NCBI GenBank assembly: GCA_027489295.1
Contig: JAIYAA010000281.1
Location: forward strand, 1-58,744
Direction of reading: 5' to 3'
DNA length: 58,744 nt
Origin: Sphingomonadales bacterium
GTDB lineage: Bacteria > Pseudomonadota > Alphaproteobacteria > Sphingomonadales > Sphingomonadaceae
Below the pieces are notes generated by a model. The model searched no databases, was not told the DNA's origin, and worked only from the letters and a program-made list of their open reading frames with translations. The translations under genes and the position numbers were made by a program. Below are positions 15,816 through 24,788 of the stretch, piece by piece (position 1 is the first letter of the stretch; each line of letters opens with the position of its first letter).

Positions 15816-16157
15816 TCATCCGATCGGCATGTTCATGATGTCCCGATGAGCGGACAGCAGCTTGTTCCGGACTTGCAGGGTCGCCTCGAAAGTAATGGAT
15901 GCGCGGCTCTGGATGAGCGCGACGGTTGCAATGTCGGTGGTTTCGCCACGCTCATATGCTTCGGTGACGACATCCTCTTGCTCTTGGGTCTCGTTGACCT
16001 TCGCGACCACGGCATTGAGGGTGTCGGCGAAGTTCGACGCCGGAGCGGTCGGCGTCACGCCGGGCGGTGCCGTCGGCTGCGCCTTACGCAAAGCGCGGCT
16101 TCGCGCGATCACTTCTGCCCGAATGACCATCACATTCGAGATCGACGTGTCAGACAT
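15816..16157 (-). CDS. Orphan FliE-like flagellar basal-body protein
   Basis: A 113-residue protein whose C-terminal 70 residues match FliE, the adaptor joining the flagellar MS ring to the rod. FADTLNAVVAKVNETQEQ is followed by the highly conserved end LQVRNKLLSAHRDIMNMPIG. Normal FliE is about 105 residues, so this one is full length. No other flagellar gene is in the window. It lies in a metal-resistance operon between bestrophin and an MliC-like lipoprotein. The first 40 residues are variable and proline-rich, as is common in the family. The function here is unclear. Confidence 0.85.
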   Translation of the reverse strand: MSDTSISNVMVIRAEVIARSRALRKAQPTAPPGVTPTAPASNFADTLNAVVAKVNETQEQEDVVTEAYERGETTDIATVALIQSRASITFEATLQVRNKLLSAHRDIMNMPIG

Positions 16158-16202
16158 CGTTTCTCTCCCGTTCCAGTGCGACGTGTCGGAAGACAGGACG
16201 GT

Positions 16203-16577
16203 TCATCGGGTGCCCTCCCGTTCGCAGATTCGGGTGCGGCCCTCGCCTTCCACGACGGTGAGCTGCGACCCCTTGAAGGTCGCGGTGGCTGTCTCGCCGA
16301 CATATTGGAGGCTCTGCGCTGGCGCGGTCAGCGTCATGGGCACGGCGCTGCTGGAGCGCCGAAAATCGATCTGCAGGCCGTTGTCCTTGTAGTCGACGAA
16401 CAGCGGTTCCCCGTCGGAACAGCGATAGGGATGGCGCCCCATTTCCCCGGTCGCCACGGCGCTGTCGGACGAATGGATTTGCTGCTCCGTTGGCGGGGCT
16501 GGCGGCTTGCTTTCCGTGCAAGCCGCCAGCCCGACAACGAGGATGAGGGCGGGCAGTACCCGCTTCAACGGCATCAT
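16203..16577 (-). CDS. MliC-like lipoprotein 2
   Basis: A 124-residue lipoprotein with signal MMPLKRVLPALILVVGLAAC (Cys 20). The mature part shows an MliC-like pattern: YRCSDGEPLFVDYKDNGLQIDF, then QYVGETATATFKGSQLTVVEG and a closing Cys (RICERE). It is only distantly similar to copy 1 at 14508-14903. The start overlaps the SRPBCC gene by four bases. The substrate or target is not evident. Confidence 0.7.
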   Translation of the reverse strand: MMPLKRVLPALILVVGLAACTESKPPAPPTEQQIHSSDSAVATGEMGRHPYRCSDGEPLFVDYKDNGLQIDFRRSSSAVPMTLTAPAQSLQYVGETATATFKGSQLTVVEGEGRTRICEREGTR

Positions 16578-17062
16578 CGCGCCTTCCTCCTGTAGCGGGA
16601 GGGGACGTGCTGACGATTGATCCCACGGGCAGGCTGACCCACCCGCCAGCGCAGATAGGTTGCGAGGCGATCGTCAGCCTCGATCATCAGGGACCGCAGA
16701 CGACGCAACATCATCGCCGCGAACGGCAGAGACAGCGCCCCGCCCAGCCTGCAGCTATGTGTTAGCCTAGTGCCACCATCGTCCCCTGCCAGCTCGTACC
16801 GTTCTTCGAGCGTGAACAGATAAGGGATGCCGCAGGACCAAGCGAAGGCGCGCGGCTTATCGAATTGATCGACCCGGGCCGGCGTCCGAATTGGCCGGGT
16901 GATGCCCTGGATCGCGAAGGTACATTCCGTTTCGCCAAGCTGGCACGGGTTGTCGAGGAATACGAGCGGACTCCAAGCCCGACGATGATCCGGATCGGTG
17001 ATCGCCGACCAGATCCGCAGTGGCCCGCCGTGAAGCATTGAGCTGGTTTTGGTGCGAGGCAT
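16574..17062 (-). CDS. SRPBCC (START-like) domain protein
   Basis: A 162-residue protein from ATG 17062, behind GGGAGATGGGG. It has the SRPBCC helix-grip pattern: PLRIWSAITDPDHRRAWSPLVFLDNP at the N terminus, and FTLEERYELAGDDGGTRLTHSCRLGG further on. The fold binds hydrophobic ligands; the ligand is unknown. It is the gene after czcA in the leftward array and overlaps the next gene by four bases. A longer start at 17116 would overlap the czcA stop and is less likely. Confidence 0.7.
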   Translation of the reverse strand: MPRTKTSSMLHGGPLRIWSAITDPDHRRAWSPLVFLDNPCQLGETECTFAIQGITRPIRTPARVDQFDKPRAFAWSCGIPYLFTLEERYELAGDDGGTRLTHSCRLGGALSLPFAAMMLRRLRSLMIEADDRLATYLRWRVGQPARGINRQHVPSRYRRKAR

Positions 17063-17115
17063 ATCCCCATCTCCCAGAGATGAGCGGGGCGATCGCGGAT
17101 CGCCCCGCGCACCCA

Positions 17116-20100
17116 TCAGGCCAAGTTGTTCACGAAGGTCTGACCGTGGTCGTCCCCTTCATGCTCCTCATTGTAGTGCTCGGGCTTCTCGATCACTTTC
17201 TGCCCGAACCGGGTGTAGAGCGTCGGCAGCACGAACAGCGTCAGCAGCGTCGCCGAGATCAGGCCGCCGATGACGACGGTCGCCAATGGCTTCTGCACCT
17301 CCGCGCCCGCCCCCTCGCCAAGCGCCATCGGCACGAAGCCGAGGCTTGCGACGAGCGCGGTCATGACGACTGGCCGCAGACGCTGCATTGCGCCGACATG
17401 GGCCGCCTCCTCGCGCGATAGCCCCGACCGGATCAGATCCTGGATTGAGCTGACCATGACGAGGCCGTTGAGGACCGCGATGCCCGACAGGGCGATGAAG
17501 CCCACCGCCGCCGAGATCGAGAAGTCCATGCCGCGCAGGAAGAGCAGCAGAACGCCGCCCACCAGCGCGAATGGCACGCCGGTGAAGACGATCGCGGCAT
17601 CGCGGACCGATCCCAATGCGCCATAAAGCAGCAACAGGATCAGGATGAAGCAGGCCGGAATGACCAGCTTCAGCCGCTCGCTCGCCGATTGCAGGTTCTC
17701 GAACTGACCGCCCCATTCGAGATAGGCACCGGCAGGCAGCCGGACCTGGCTGCCGATCGCCGCCTGCGCGTCTGCAACGACGCTACCGACGTCGCGACCA
17801 CGCACGTTGGCTTGCACCACCACGCGCCGCTTCCCGTTTTCGCGGCTGATCTGATTGGGACCGTCGACGACCTTGATGTCAGCGACACTGGACAGCGGCA
17901 CATAGCCGCCGCCTGCCACCGGCACCTGCACCTGTTCAAGCAGGCCGATGTCGGCGCGCTGCGCCTCCGACATCCGGATCACCACCGGGAAGCGGCGGTC
18001 GCCCTCGAAAATCTGGCCCGAGGTGCGTCCGCCGATTGTCGCGGTGACGGTATCCTGCACATCCTGCGCGGTGACGCCCAGGCGCGCCATCGCGTCACGA
18101 TTGACGCGAATGTCGAGCATGGGCAGGCCCGTCGTTTGCTCGACCTTCACGTCCGCCGCGCCCTGCGTTTTGCGCAGTACGGCGGCGATTTGCTCGGCCG
18201 TCCGGTTCATCGTGTTGAAGTCGTCCCCGAACACCTTCACCGCGATGTCGCCGCGCACGCCGGCGATCAGCTCGTTGAAGCGCATCTGGATGGGCTGGGT
18301 GATCTCATAGGCGTTGCCCGGGATCTTCGCGAGATTTCCCTCGATCCGGCTTACCAGCTCCTCCTTGGGAAGCTCAGGATCCGGCCAATCCTTGCGCGGC
18401 TTCAGGATGACGAACATGTCGGTCGCGTTCGGCGGCATCGGGTCGGAAGCGAGTTCCGCCGTGCCCGTCTTGGAATAGACGAACGCCACCTCCGGCTGCT
18501 TCGACATCATCCGTTCGATCGGCACCTGCATCGCCTGACTTTGCTGGACCGACGTGGCGGGGATGCGCAGCGACTGGATCAGCAGATCGCCTTCATCGAG
18601 CTGCGGCAGGAACACCGAGCCGAGCGTCGTGAAGGCGAGCGCCGCCACGACAAGGCTCGCGACACCCGCGCCGATCGTCAGGGTCGGGCGCTTCATGGCC
18701 CGGTCAAGACCGGGCTCGTAGCGCTTCTTCAGCCACGTGATGATGCGGCCGTCCTTCTCCTCAACCTTCTTCGACAGCCAGATCGCGATCATGGCCGGCA
18801 CGAAGGTGATCGAGAGGATGAAAGCGAAGGCGAGCGCGATGATGACGGTGAGCGCCATCGGCACGAACGTCTTGCCCTCCACGCCGGTCAGCGTGAGCAG
18901 CGGCACGTAGACAAGGACGATGATCGCCTGCCCGTATACCGAGGGACGGATCATCTCGCGCGCGGCGGCCGCCACGGTCGCGAGCCGTTCCCTTACGCTC
19001 AGCAAGCGGCCTTCATGATGCTGTTGCTCGGCAAGCCGTCTCAGCGCGTTCTCCACGATGATGACAGCGCCGTCGACGATCAGACCGAAGTCGAGCGCAC
19101 CGAGGCTCATCAGATTGGCCGAGACGCCGGCACGCAGCATCCCGAAGCCGGTCAGCATCATGGTGATCGGGATGACCAGCGCCGCGATCAACGCCGCGCG
19201 GAAATTGCCGAGCAGCAGGAAGAGCACGACGATGACCAGCACCGCGCCTTCCGACAGGTTCTTGGCGACCGTCTTGATCGTCGAGTTGACCAGCTCGGTG
19301 CGGTTGAGCACCGGCTGAACCACGACGTCGGGTGGCAGCGAGGCGTTGATCGACTTCAGCTTCTCGGCGACCGCCGTGGACACGACGCGGCTGTTCTCGC
19401 CGATCCGCATGATCGCGGTGCCGACAACGACTTCCGTGCCGTTCTCCGAGGCCGAACCCATGCGGATCGCCTGACCCGTCTTCACGGTCGCGACTTGTTC
19501 GACCGTGATCGGCACGCCGTTACGTGTCGCGATCACGGTCCTGGCCAACTCGCCGGCATTGCGCACGAGCGCATCCGAGCGGACAGCCAGACCTTCGCCA
19601 TTGCGATTGACGAAGCCGCCGCCGACGCTGGTGTTGTTGCGCTCCAGCGCATTGCCCAGGTCCGTCAGCGTGATGCCGAGCGAGGCCAGCTTCTGCACAT
19701 CGGGCACGACGAGGAACTGCTTGGCGTACCCGCCAATCGAGTCGACGCCGGCGAGGCCCGGTGTGTTCTTCAGAAGCGGCGTGACGATCCAGTCCTGCGC
19801 GGTGCGCAGGTAGGTCGCCTTGTCCTCTTCAGTCGTCAGTCGCTCACCCTCTGGCGTGATGTAACTGCCATCGGGCTGTTGGCCCGGTTCACCGGGCTTG
19901 TGCTTGTCGTCCTCGCGATGCTCGAGCCGGACGGTGTACATGTACACCTCGCCCAGGCCCGTCGCGATCGGACCCATTTCGGGGTTCACGCCATCGGGCA
20001 GGTTCTCTTGCACGCCCTGCAGACGCTCGCCCACCTGCTGGCGGGCGAAATAGATGTCCGTAGAGTCGGAGAAGACCGCAGTGATCTGCGCGAAGCCATT

Positions 20101-20361
20101 ACGGCTCAGCGAGCGCGTATATTCGATGCCGGGCGTGCCGGCGAGCGCGGTTTCGATCGGGAACGACACCTGCTTCTCGACCAGCTCGGGCGAGAGCGCG
20201 GGTGCGCGGACGTTGATCTGCACCTGGTTGTTGGTGATGTCCGGCACTGCGTCGATCGGCAGCCGGTAAAGCGAAAATGCGCCAATGACGGCGACGATGG
20301 CGGTGAGCAGCAGGACAAGCCAGCGCTTCTCGACCGCCCATGTGACGATGCGGGCGATCAT
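17116..20361 (-). CDS. czcA: CzcA-type heavy-metal RND efflux pump
   Basis: A 1081-residue inner-membrane RND pump of the heavy-metal (HME) branch. GALDFGLIVDGAVIIVEN in transmembrane helix 4 gives the DFG..DGA..VEN pattern found in Co/Zn/Cd exporters. The periplasmic loop near residue 150 has an insert rich in His, Asp and Lys (EHREDDKHKPGEPG), and the C-terminal tail ends in an acidic, His-containing stretch. With CzcB and CzcC it spans both membranes and removes divalent metal from the periplasm. It starts three bases after czcB. Confidence 0.95.
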   Translation of the reverse strand: MIARIVTWAVEKRWLVLLLTAIVAVIGAFSLYRLPIDAVPDITNNQVQINVRAPALSPELVEKQVSFPIETALAGTPGIEYTRSLSRNGFAQITAVFSDSTDIYFARQQVGERLQGVQENLPDGVNPEMGPIATGLGEVYMYTVRLEHREDDKHKPGEPGQQPDGSYITPEGERLTTEEDKATYLRTAQDWIVTPLLKNTPGLAGVDSIGGYAKQFLVVPDVQKLASLGITLTDLGNALERNNTSVGGGFVNRNGEGLAVRSDALVRNAGELARTVIATRNGVPITVEQVATVKTGQAIRMGSASENGTEVVVGTAIMRIGENSRVVSTAVAEKLKSINASLPPDVVVQPVLNRTELVNSTIKTVAKNLSEGAVLVIVVLFLLLGNFRAALIAALVIPITMMLTGFGMLRAGVSANLMSLGALDFGLIVDGAVIIVENALRRLAEQQHHEGRLLSVRERLATVAAAAREMIRPSVYGQAIIVLVYVPLLTLTGVEGKTFVPMALTVIIALAFAFILSITFVPAMIAIWLSKKVEEKDGRIITWLKKRYEPGLDRAMKRPTLTIGAGVASLVVAALAFTTLGSVFLPQLDEGDLLIQSLRIPATSVQQSQAMQVPIERMMSKQPEVAFVYSKTGTAELASDPMPPNATDMFVILKPRKDWPDPELPKEELVSRIEGNLAKIPGNAYEITQPIQMRFNELIAGVRGDIAVKVFGDDFNTMNRTAEQIAAVLRKTQGAADVKVEQTTGLPMLDIRVNRDAMARLGVTAQDVQDTVTATIGGRTSGQIFEGDRRFPVVIRMSEAQRADIGLLEQVQVPVAGGGYVPLSSVADIKVVDGPNQISRENGKRRVVVQANVRGRDVGSVVADAQAAIGSQVRLPAGAYLEWGGQFENLQSASERLKLVIPACFILILLLLYGALGSVRDAAIVFTGVPFALVGGVLLLFLRGMDFSISAAVGFIALSGIAVLNGLVMVSSIQDLIRSGLSREEAAHVGAMQRLRPVVMTALVASLGFVPMALGEGAGAEVQKPLATVVIGGLISATLLTLFVLPTLYTRFGQKVIEKPEHYNEEHEGDDHGQTFVNNLA

Positions 20362-20364
20362 GGC

Positions 20365-21546
20365 TTAATCCTCGTGGCTCGCTTCGCCCTTGCCGATCTC
20401 GGCCTTGAGCGTGAAGCTTCCGGTGGTGGCGATTTGTTCGTTGCCGGTGAGACCCGAGCGGACGATCACCGTGTCGCCCGACGCATCGCCGAGCTGCACC
20501 GGGGTCGCCTTGAAGCCCGTAGGTGTGCGAACGAACACGACCGACTTGCCCTCGAAGCTCTGCACGGCCGTCGTCGGCACGCGGATTGCGCCGCTACCGC
20601 CGCTGCCCGTGAGCTGGACGGCGGCCGTCACCGGCTCGCCGACCCGCCATTCGCCGCCCCGGTTGTCGAGGGTGGCGAGCGCGGGCACGAGCCGCGTTTG
20701 CGGATCGAGCGCCGGCGACACGAAAGTGACGCGCGCGGTCGCCTGACGGCCCGCCGCCTTGACCAGCACCGTGTTGCCGGGACGCACCCGACCCGCATCC
20801 TCAGCCTTCAGGTTGAGGGCGATCGACACCTGGCTCAGGTTCGCAATGCGATAGAGTTCCGCGTCCGCCGCGACCGTCTGTCCCAGCGTCACGGGGCGAG
20901 CAATGATCTGGCCCGAGATCGGCGCGGCGATGCCGAGCCGGTTGAGACCGCCGCCGCCGACACCGGCGGCCGACACCATGCTCTGCGCCTGAGTCAGCGC
21001 GATCCGCGCTTCCGTCGCCGCCGTGCGGGCAGCGATCAGATCCTGCTCAGGCGATACCTTCTGGGCGAAAAGCCGCTGCTCGCGCACGAGGTTCGAATTG
21101 GCGAGCTGAAGCCGTGCCCGTGCTGCCTCGACCTCGCCCTTGATCTGCGCCGCCTCGCGGCTCTCGATCACCGCGATGGTCTGGCCGCGCCCGACCGACT
21201 GGCCAAGGTTGCGCGTCAGCGCGACCACTCGTCCCGCGATCGCGGCCGAGACGACTTGCGTCCCTTGGGGGTCGCCCTCGATGATCGCGGGAAGCTCGAT
21301 CGTTCCGGCTCCGCCGATGATCGGCCGTCCGACCTGGACGCCCGCCGCCGCGATCTGATCGGAACCCAATGTGACGACGCCTTCATAGGCGTGGCCGCCT
21401 TCGGCACCGCCCTTTTCCGCGCTAGCAGCCGCTTCGTTGCCGGCCGCCCCATTGGCGGCCGCCTCGTTCCCGGCGTCCTTGCCACCACAGGCAGCCAACA
21501 GCAGGGCGAGCGACGCCGCGCCCGCGAGATAGAAACTCTTAATCAC
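20365..21546 (-). CDS. czcB: CzcB-type periplasmic adaptor protein
   Basis: A 393-residue membrane-fusion protein with a lipoprotein signal (LALLLAACGG). Residues 25-50 are Ala/Glu/Gly-rich. GRVVALTRNLGQSVGRGQTIAVIESREAAQIKGEVEAARARLQLA is the lipoyl/hairpin region, and a matching half-lipoyl motif is GLNRLGIAAPISGQIIARPVTLGQTV. It links the CzcA pump to the outer-membrane channel. The start overlaps czcC by four bases. Confidence 0.93.
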   Translation of the reverse strand: MIKSFYLAGAASLALLLAACGGKDAGNEAAANGAAGNEAAASAEKGGAEGGHAYEGVVTLGSDQIAAAGVQVGRPIIGGAGTIELPAIIEGDPQGTQVVSAAIAGRVVALTRNLGQSVGRGQTIAVIESREAAQIKGEVEAARARLQLANSNLVREQRLFAQKVSPEQDLIAARTAATEARIALTQAQSMVSAAGVGGGGLNRLGIAAPISGQIIARPVTLGQTVAADAELYRIANLSQVSIALNLKAEDAGRVRPGNTVLVKAAGRQATARVTFVSPALDPQTRLVPALATLDNRGGEWRVGEPVTAAVQLTGSGGSGAIRVPTTAVQSFEGKSVVFVRTPTGFKATPVQLGDASGDTVIVRSGLTGNEQIATTGSFTLKAEIGKGEASHED

Positions 21547-22820
21547 TGATTTCTCCCATTCGGCGCAGGAGCGGTCAGTCGCTCCACTTGCGCGCGGGCA
21601 TTCTGGTACTTGGCGAGCGCATCGATCGCGGCGACCCGCGTTTCAGCGAGTGTGCGTTCCGCATCGAGCAGTTCGAGCTGGCCGAACTTGCCCTCGCGAT
21701 AACCGATCCGCGCGATGCGGGCCGCCTCCTGTGCAGCCGCCAGCGCTGGCCCCGACGCCGCACGAGCCGTCGTTGCGGCATTGGCCGCCTGCGCCTGCGC
21801 GTCCGTGATCGCCTGTTCGATGTCGAGCGCGGTCACGCGACGTTGTGCATCCGCCTGCGTCCGCTGCGCGGTCGCCTGCGCGATCGCCGCGCGACCATTA
21901 TTGAACACTGGGATCGGGATCGACACGGTGAACACCGCCGCCATGTCATTGGTCGCTTCCAGTCGGCGGATCGCAGGCCCGACATTGAGGTCAGGGACGC
22001 GATTGGCGCGAGCAAGCCGAACGCCCGCTTCCGCGATCGAGAAATCCGCGTTCGCCGCCGCCAGCGCGAGCGTGCCGGTCGCCTCGACCGGTGCCACCGG
22101 TCCATAGATGTTCGCCCCCGGCAGGCGATCGAGCAGCGTGTCATCGAGCGCACCGTCAATCGGTCGACCGATCCGGCGCGCCAGATTGGCCCGCGCCGCC
22201 TCCGCCAAGCGAAGCTGCCGCTCCACATTGGCGTCGGCATTGATGCGCGCGACATCTGCGCGCTGTTGCTCGAGCGGGGAGGCCCGCCCCGCCTGCACGC
22301 GAACGCTCGCGGCCCGCAGCGCGTCGCTGGCGATCCGGGCCTGGTCGCGGGCTGTTGTAACCCGGCGATCGGCCGCGACCGCCTCGACATAAAGCTGCGT
22401 CACCTGAAGCCGGACATCTGCCGCGATGATCGCGGCCTGGATTTCGGCCCGGGACAATTGCGCATTGGCGACCGCGACGCGGGCGCCGCGCTTGCCGCCT
22501 AGCTCGATCGGGATCGCAAAGCCGACCGTGGATTCCGCGCTGCGGACCCCACGATACGGCCCCGAGCCGATGACATTCTCAACCTGGCCTTGGAAAACCG
22601 GGTTGGGCCGCAGTCCGGCGACCGTGCGGCCCGCACGGGCCGCATCGACCGCAGTTGTCGCCGCTTCGGCAGCAGGGGCCGAACCGCCCGCTGCACTGAC
22701 CGCTTGGTCAAGTGTGTAGACCGGCGCGTCCTGCGCAAAAGGCGCGGATGGTCCGACCTGCGCCTGCGCCATAGTGGCGCACGACGCTGCGGCCAGCATG
22801 GCCGCGAGGATACGATGCAT
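21543..22820 (-). CDS. czcC: CzcC-type TolC-family outer-membrane channel
   Basis: A 425-residue outer-membrane factor with a cleavable signal (MHRILAAMLAAASCATMAQAQ). It has two TolC-like repeats rich in long Ala/Arg helices, each with a PNPVF or PDLNVGP-type strand entry. It forms the outer-membrane exit of the CzcCBA system and is the first gene of the three, in the usual order czcC-czcB-czcA. Confidence 0.93.
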   Translation of the reverse strand: MHRILAAMLAAASCATMAQAQVGPSAPFAQDAPVYTLDQAVSAAGGSAPAAEAATTAVDAARAGRTVAGLRPNPVFQGQVENVIGSGPYRGVRSAESTVGFAIPIELGGKRGARVAVANAQLSRAEIQAAIIAADVRLQVTQLYVEAVAADRRVTTARDQARIASDALRAASVRVQAGRASPLEQQRADVARINADANVERQLRLAEAARANLARRIGRPIDGALDDTLLDRLPGANIYGPVAPVEATGTLALAAANADFSIAEAGVRLARANRVPDLNVGPAIRRLEATNDMAAVFTVSIPIPVFNNGRAAIAQATAQRTQADAQRRVTALDIEQAITDAQAQAANAATTARAASGPALAAAQEAARIARIGYREGKFGQLELLDAERTLAETRVAAIDALAKYQNARAQVERLTAPAPNGRNQ

Positions 22821-22880
22821 GAAAATAGGACTCCTGACGATGATCGACAGGGGCGCGCCAATGCGCGCCCAAATCGGACG

Positions 22881-23243
22881 TCAGGCTTGGGGGGGCCTCA
22901 AATGGACCATGCCAGTGCGGCCATCGAGCGACGCAGAGGCGGAGATTGTCGGCTTGGGCATCGTGAGGACGTGGGTATATTCCATCGTCATGCGCGACGG
23001 CGCACCAACATCATGACCATGACAGTTGTGATGGTGCGGGACGTTCTTGTCCGAATCCGACGGCACCTCGTCGATGTCGCCGGCGGTATGAACGGTAAAC
23101 TCAACGCCCGCGATGCTTCCCCCCGCCAAATCGGCGGCATGAGCCATGCCGGAGAAGCTGGTTAGGACCAGCATCAGGCATGTCAGGAGAGGCAAAAAGG
23201 CTCGCACGAACCCGCCCCTATCACGGAAAGGTTTCCATGTCAT
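22881..23243 (-). CDS. His-rich periplasmic protein, CzcI-like
   Basis: A 120-residue protein starting at ATG 23243, which overlaps the CDF stop (ATGA). A signal peptide (FLPLLTCLMLVLTSFSGMAHA) is followed by a short mature part with HHHNCHGHD at about residues 72-80, a likely metal-binding patch. Small periplasmic proteins of this kind precede czcCBA operons in other proteobacteria (CzcI, NccX) and modulate the metal response. The match here is by position and composition, not close sequence. Confidence 0.7.
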   Translation of the reverse strand: MTWKPFRDRGGFVRAFLPLLTCLMLVLTSFSGMAHAADLAGGSIAGVEFTVHTAGDIDEVPSDSDKNVPHHHNCHGHDVGAPSRMTMEYTHVLTMPKPTISASASLDGRTGMVHLRPPQA

Positions 23244-23890
23244 TGCAATAACTCGCGAGCCGGTGCCTTCGCGGCACGCCATGCCGGCCAGGCTTCCCCA
23301 AGCACGCGCCATGCCGAGCGCAGGAAGATCACGGCGATCAACCCGCCGACGATGATGTCCGGCCAAGCCGAGCCGGTCAGGCCGACTAATCCGGCAGCCG
23401 CGAGAACCCCGACGTTTGACGCGACATCATTGCGCGAGCACTCGAACGTGCTCGACATGTTCACATTCTCGCGGCGGAAGCGCCAGAGCAGCGCGAGGCA
23501 GATCAGGTTCGCAACCAGCGCGGCGCTGCCAACCCCGAGCATCAAGCCCGATGCCGGAGGAACGCCGTTCGCAATCTTGTCAGCGATCTCGAAAATGACC
23601 GCGACGCCGAAAGCCAGGATGATGCCACCCTTCGCCAGTGCTGCCCCCGCTTCCCAGCGCGCACCCCGATGCAATGCATAGAGACTGAGCGCATAGACCA
23701 CCGCGTCGCCGAACATGTCGACCGAATCCGCCATCAAGGCAGAGGAACGCGCGACGACGCCGCCGCCAAACTCGACCACGAACATCGCGAGATTGATGAG
23801 CATCACGATGATGAGCACGCGGCGCTGCTCGGCCTTGCGACCAAGTTCCGCGATCGTGTCGCGTTTTGATGAGCAACAAGCGTCTGCCAT
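23240..23890 (-). CDS. Cation diffusion facilitator transporter
   Basis: A 216-residue membrane protein of the short CDF type. It starts MADACCSSKRD, a cysteine pair at the N terminus. NLAMFVVEFGGGVVARSSALMADSVDMFGDAVVYALSL gives the D..D metal site of helix 2, and STFECSRNDVASNVGVLAAAGLVG the second. It is the first gene of the leftward array, reading from the MerR-controlled promoter at 23952-23922. It probably moves Zn, Cd or Co across the inner membrane. A paralogue lies at 13213-13821. Confidence 0.9.
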   Translation of the reverse strand: MADACCSSKRDTIAELGRKAEQRRVLIIVMLINLAMFVVEFGGGVVARSSALMADSVDMFGDAVVYALSLYALHRGARWEAGAALAKGGIILAFGVAVIFEIADKIANGVPPASGLMLGVGSAALVANLICLALLWRFRRENVNMSSTFECSRNDVASNVGVLAAAGLVGLTGSAWPDIIVGGLIAVIFLRSAWRVLGEAWPAWRAAKAPARELLQ

Positions 23891-23921
23891 TATCGAAGCT
23901 CGATTCGTGGATCAGACGCCC

Positions 23922-23952
23922 TATATGAACCCTCATCCTACTAGAGGGTCAA
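23922..23952 (-). promoter_or_regulatory. MerR-type promoter and operator for the metal array
   Basis: On the minus strand, -35 TTGACC (23952-23947) and -10 CATATA (23927-23922) are separated by 19 bases, the elongated spacing typical of MerR-controlled promoters. The spacer holds the inverted repeat ACCCTC-N9-GAGGGT (23949-23929). It lies between the CDF gene and the divergent merR gene. Confidence 0.75.
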
Positions 23953-23963
23953 GAGGTTCGGCG

Positions 23964-24350
23964 ATGAAAATCGGTGAGATCGCAAAGCGCACTGGGTTGA
24001 AGATAGAGACGGTCCGTTTCTACGAGGCAGAAGGGCTGGTTCCCGCTCCCATCCGTAGCGGTGGCAACTATCGACTCTATGATCGCTCGCACCTTGATCG
24101 CCTGTCGTTCATCAAACGCTCGCGTGATCTGGGTTTCACCCTGGATCAGGTTCGTGCGCTCCTGCGGCTTTCAGATGATCCGCGCGGTTCCTGTGCCGAG
24201 GCCGACCAGATAGCTGCGGTCCACATCGCGGAAATCGATCGCAAGCTGGCCGACCTTACAGCGCTGAGGTCGGAAATCGCGCAGTGGGGTGACACCTGCA
24301 ACGCCAGCATCGTTGCCGAATGCAAGGTTATCGACGCCCTGTCGCATTGA
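23964..24350 (+). CDS. MerR-family regulator, CadR/PbrR type
   Basis: A 128-residue regulator starting at ATG 23964 (MKIGEIAKRTGLKIETVRFYEAEGL). Cysteines at 77, 112 and 120 match the metal triad of CadR/PbrR/ZntR-type sensors of Cd, Pb and Zn. The N-terminal winged helix binds the divergent operator at 23929-23949 and would untwist the 19-base-spaced promoter when metal binds. A longer frame reaching back to 23715 crosses the operator and is rejected. Confidence 0.92.
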   Translation: MKIGEIAKRTGLKIETVRFYEAEGLVPAPIRSGGNYRLYDRSHLDRLSFIKRSRDLGFTLDQVRALLRLSDDPRGSCAEADQIAAVHIAEIDRKLADLTALRSEIAQWGDTCNASIVAECKVIDALSH

Positions 24351-24463
24351 ACCAAACCAAGTTGGGCGCGACCCTGCCGGGCACGGCTCTATCGGCGCCC
24401 TGGCGTGCGCCGACCGAGCCACCGTGCCGGCGTCTCGGCCCAAAGGGTAACGATCCTCGCGTG

Positions 24464-24485
24464 AGGTGTGCCACATGGCACACCT
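24464..24485. promoter_or_regulatory. parS-like palindrome, copy 3 (variant centre)
   Basis: A 22-base repeat matching the other parS-like copies except for its centre, which reads CACATG instead of CACGTG and so is not fully symmetric. It lies 46 bases before leader element copy 2. Confidence 0.5.
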
Positions 24486-24531
24486 GTCGCCGCTGCCCGA
24501 TGGGCGCGACTTCACTCGCCTAGCGCCGCGG

Positions 24532-24788
24532 CCCTCCCCCGGAGGCCCGCCAGCGCGGGGAACACCAAGGGCTGCTGCCCTTTCGTTCCCGAAGGAAAAT
24601 AGACGCCCCCGTGTTGTCCGCCAAGCGCGGCACCCGACGCCCTGATGGGCGTCGGCCGCGCTAGGGCGGCCTGCCCGCGCCAAGGCCATCGATTTTCCTC
24701 CTCCCTCCCCATCCCGCTCCTCGCCGGAGAGGCAGACCCGGTCGCTGCGGCAACCGGCTTTCAGCCGCAGGAAGAAGGAGAAAGGACA
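24532..24788 (+). repeat. Leader element copy 2
   Basis: A 257-base non-coding copy of the element upstream of ardC. Hairpin I spans 24558-24590 (GGGAAC with GTTCCC, AAGGGC with GCCCTT). Hairpin II spans 24618-24669 (CCGCC with GGCGG, GCGCGG with CCGCGC, CCGACGCC with GGCGTCGG). A CCGGT/ACCGG hairpin precedes the ribosome site of the gene at 24789. The sequence between merR and this gene holds nothing else that I can support. Confidence 0.75.

Noticed and set aside
17689..21549. A very long plus-strand frame (1286 codons) opposite czcAB
   Set aside because: It mirrors czcA and czcB exactly; the product is Arg/His/Asp-rich and looks like an antisense shadow.
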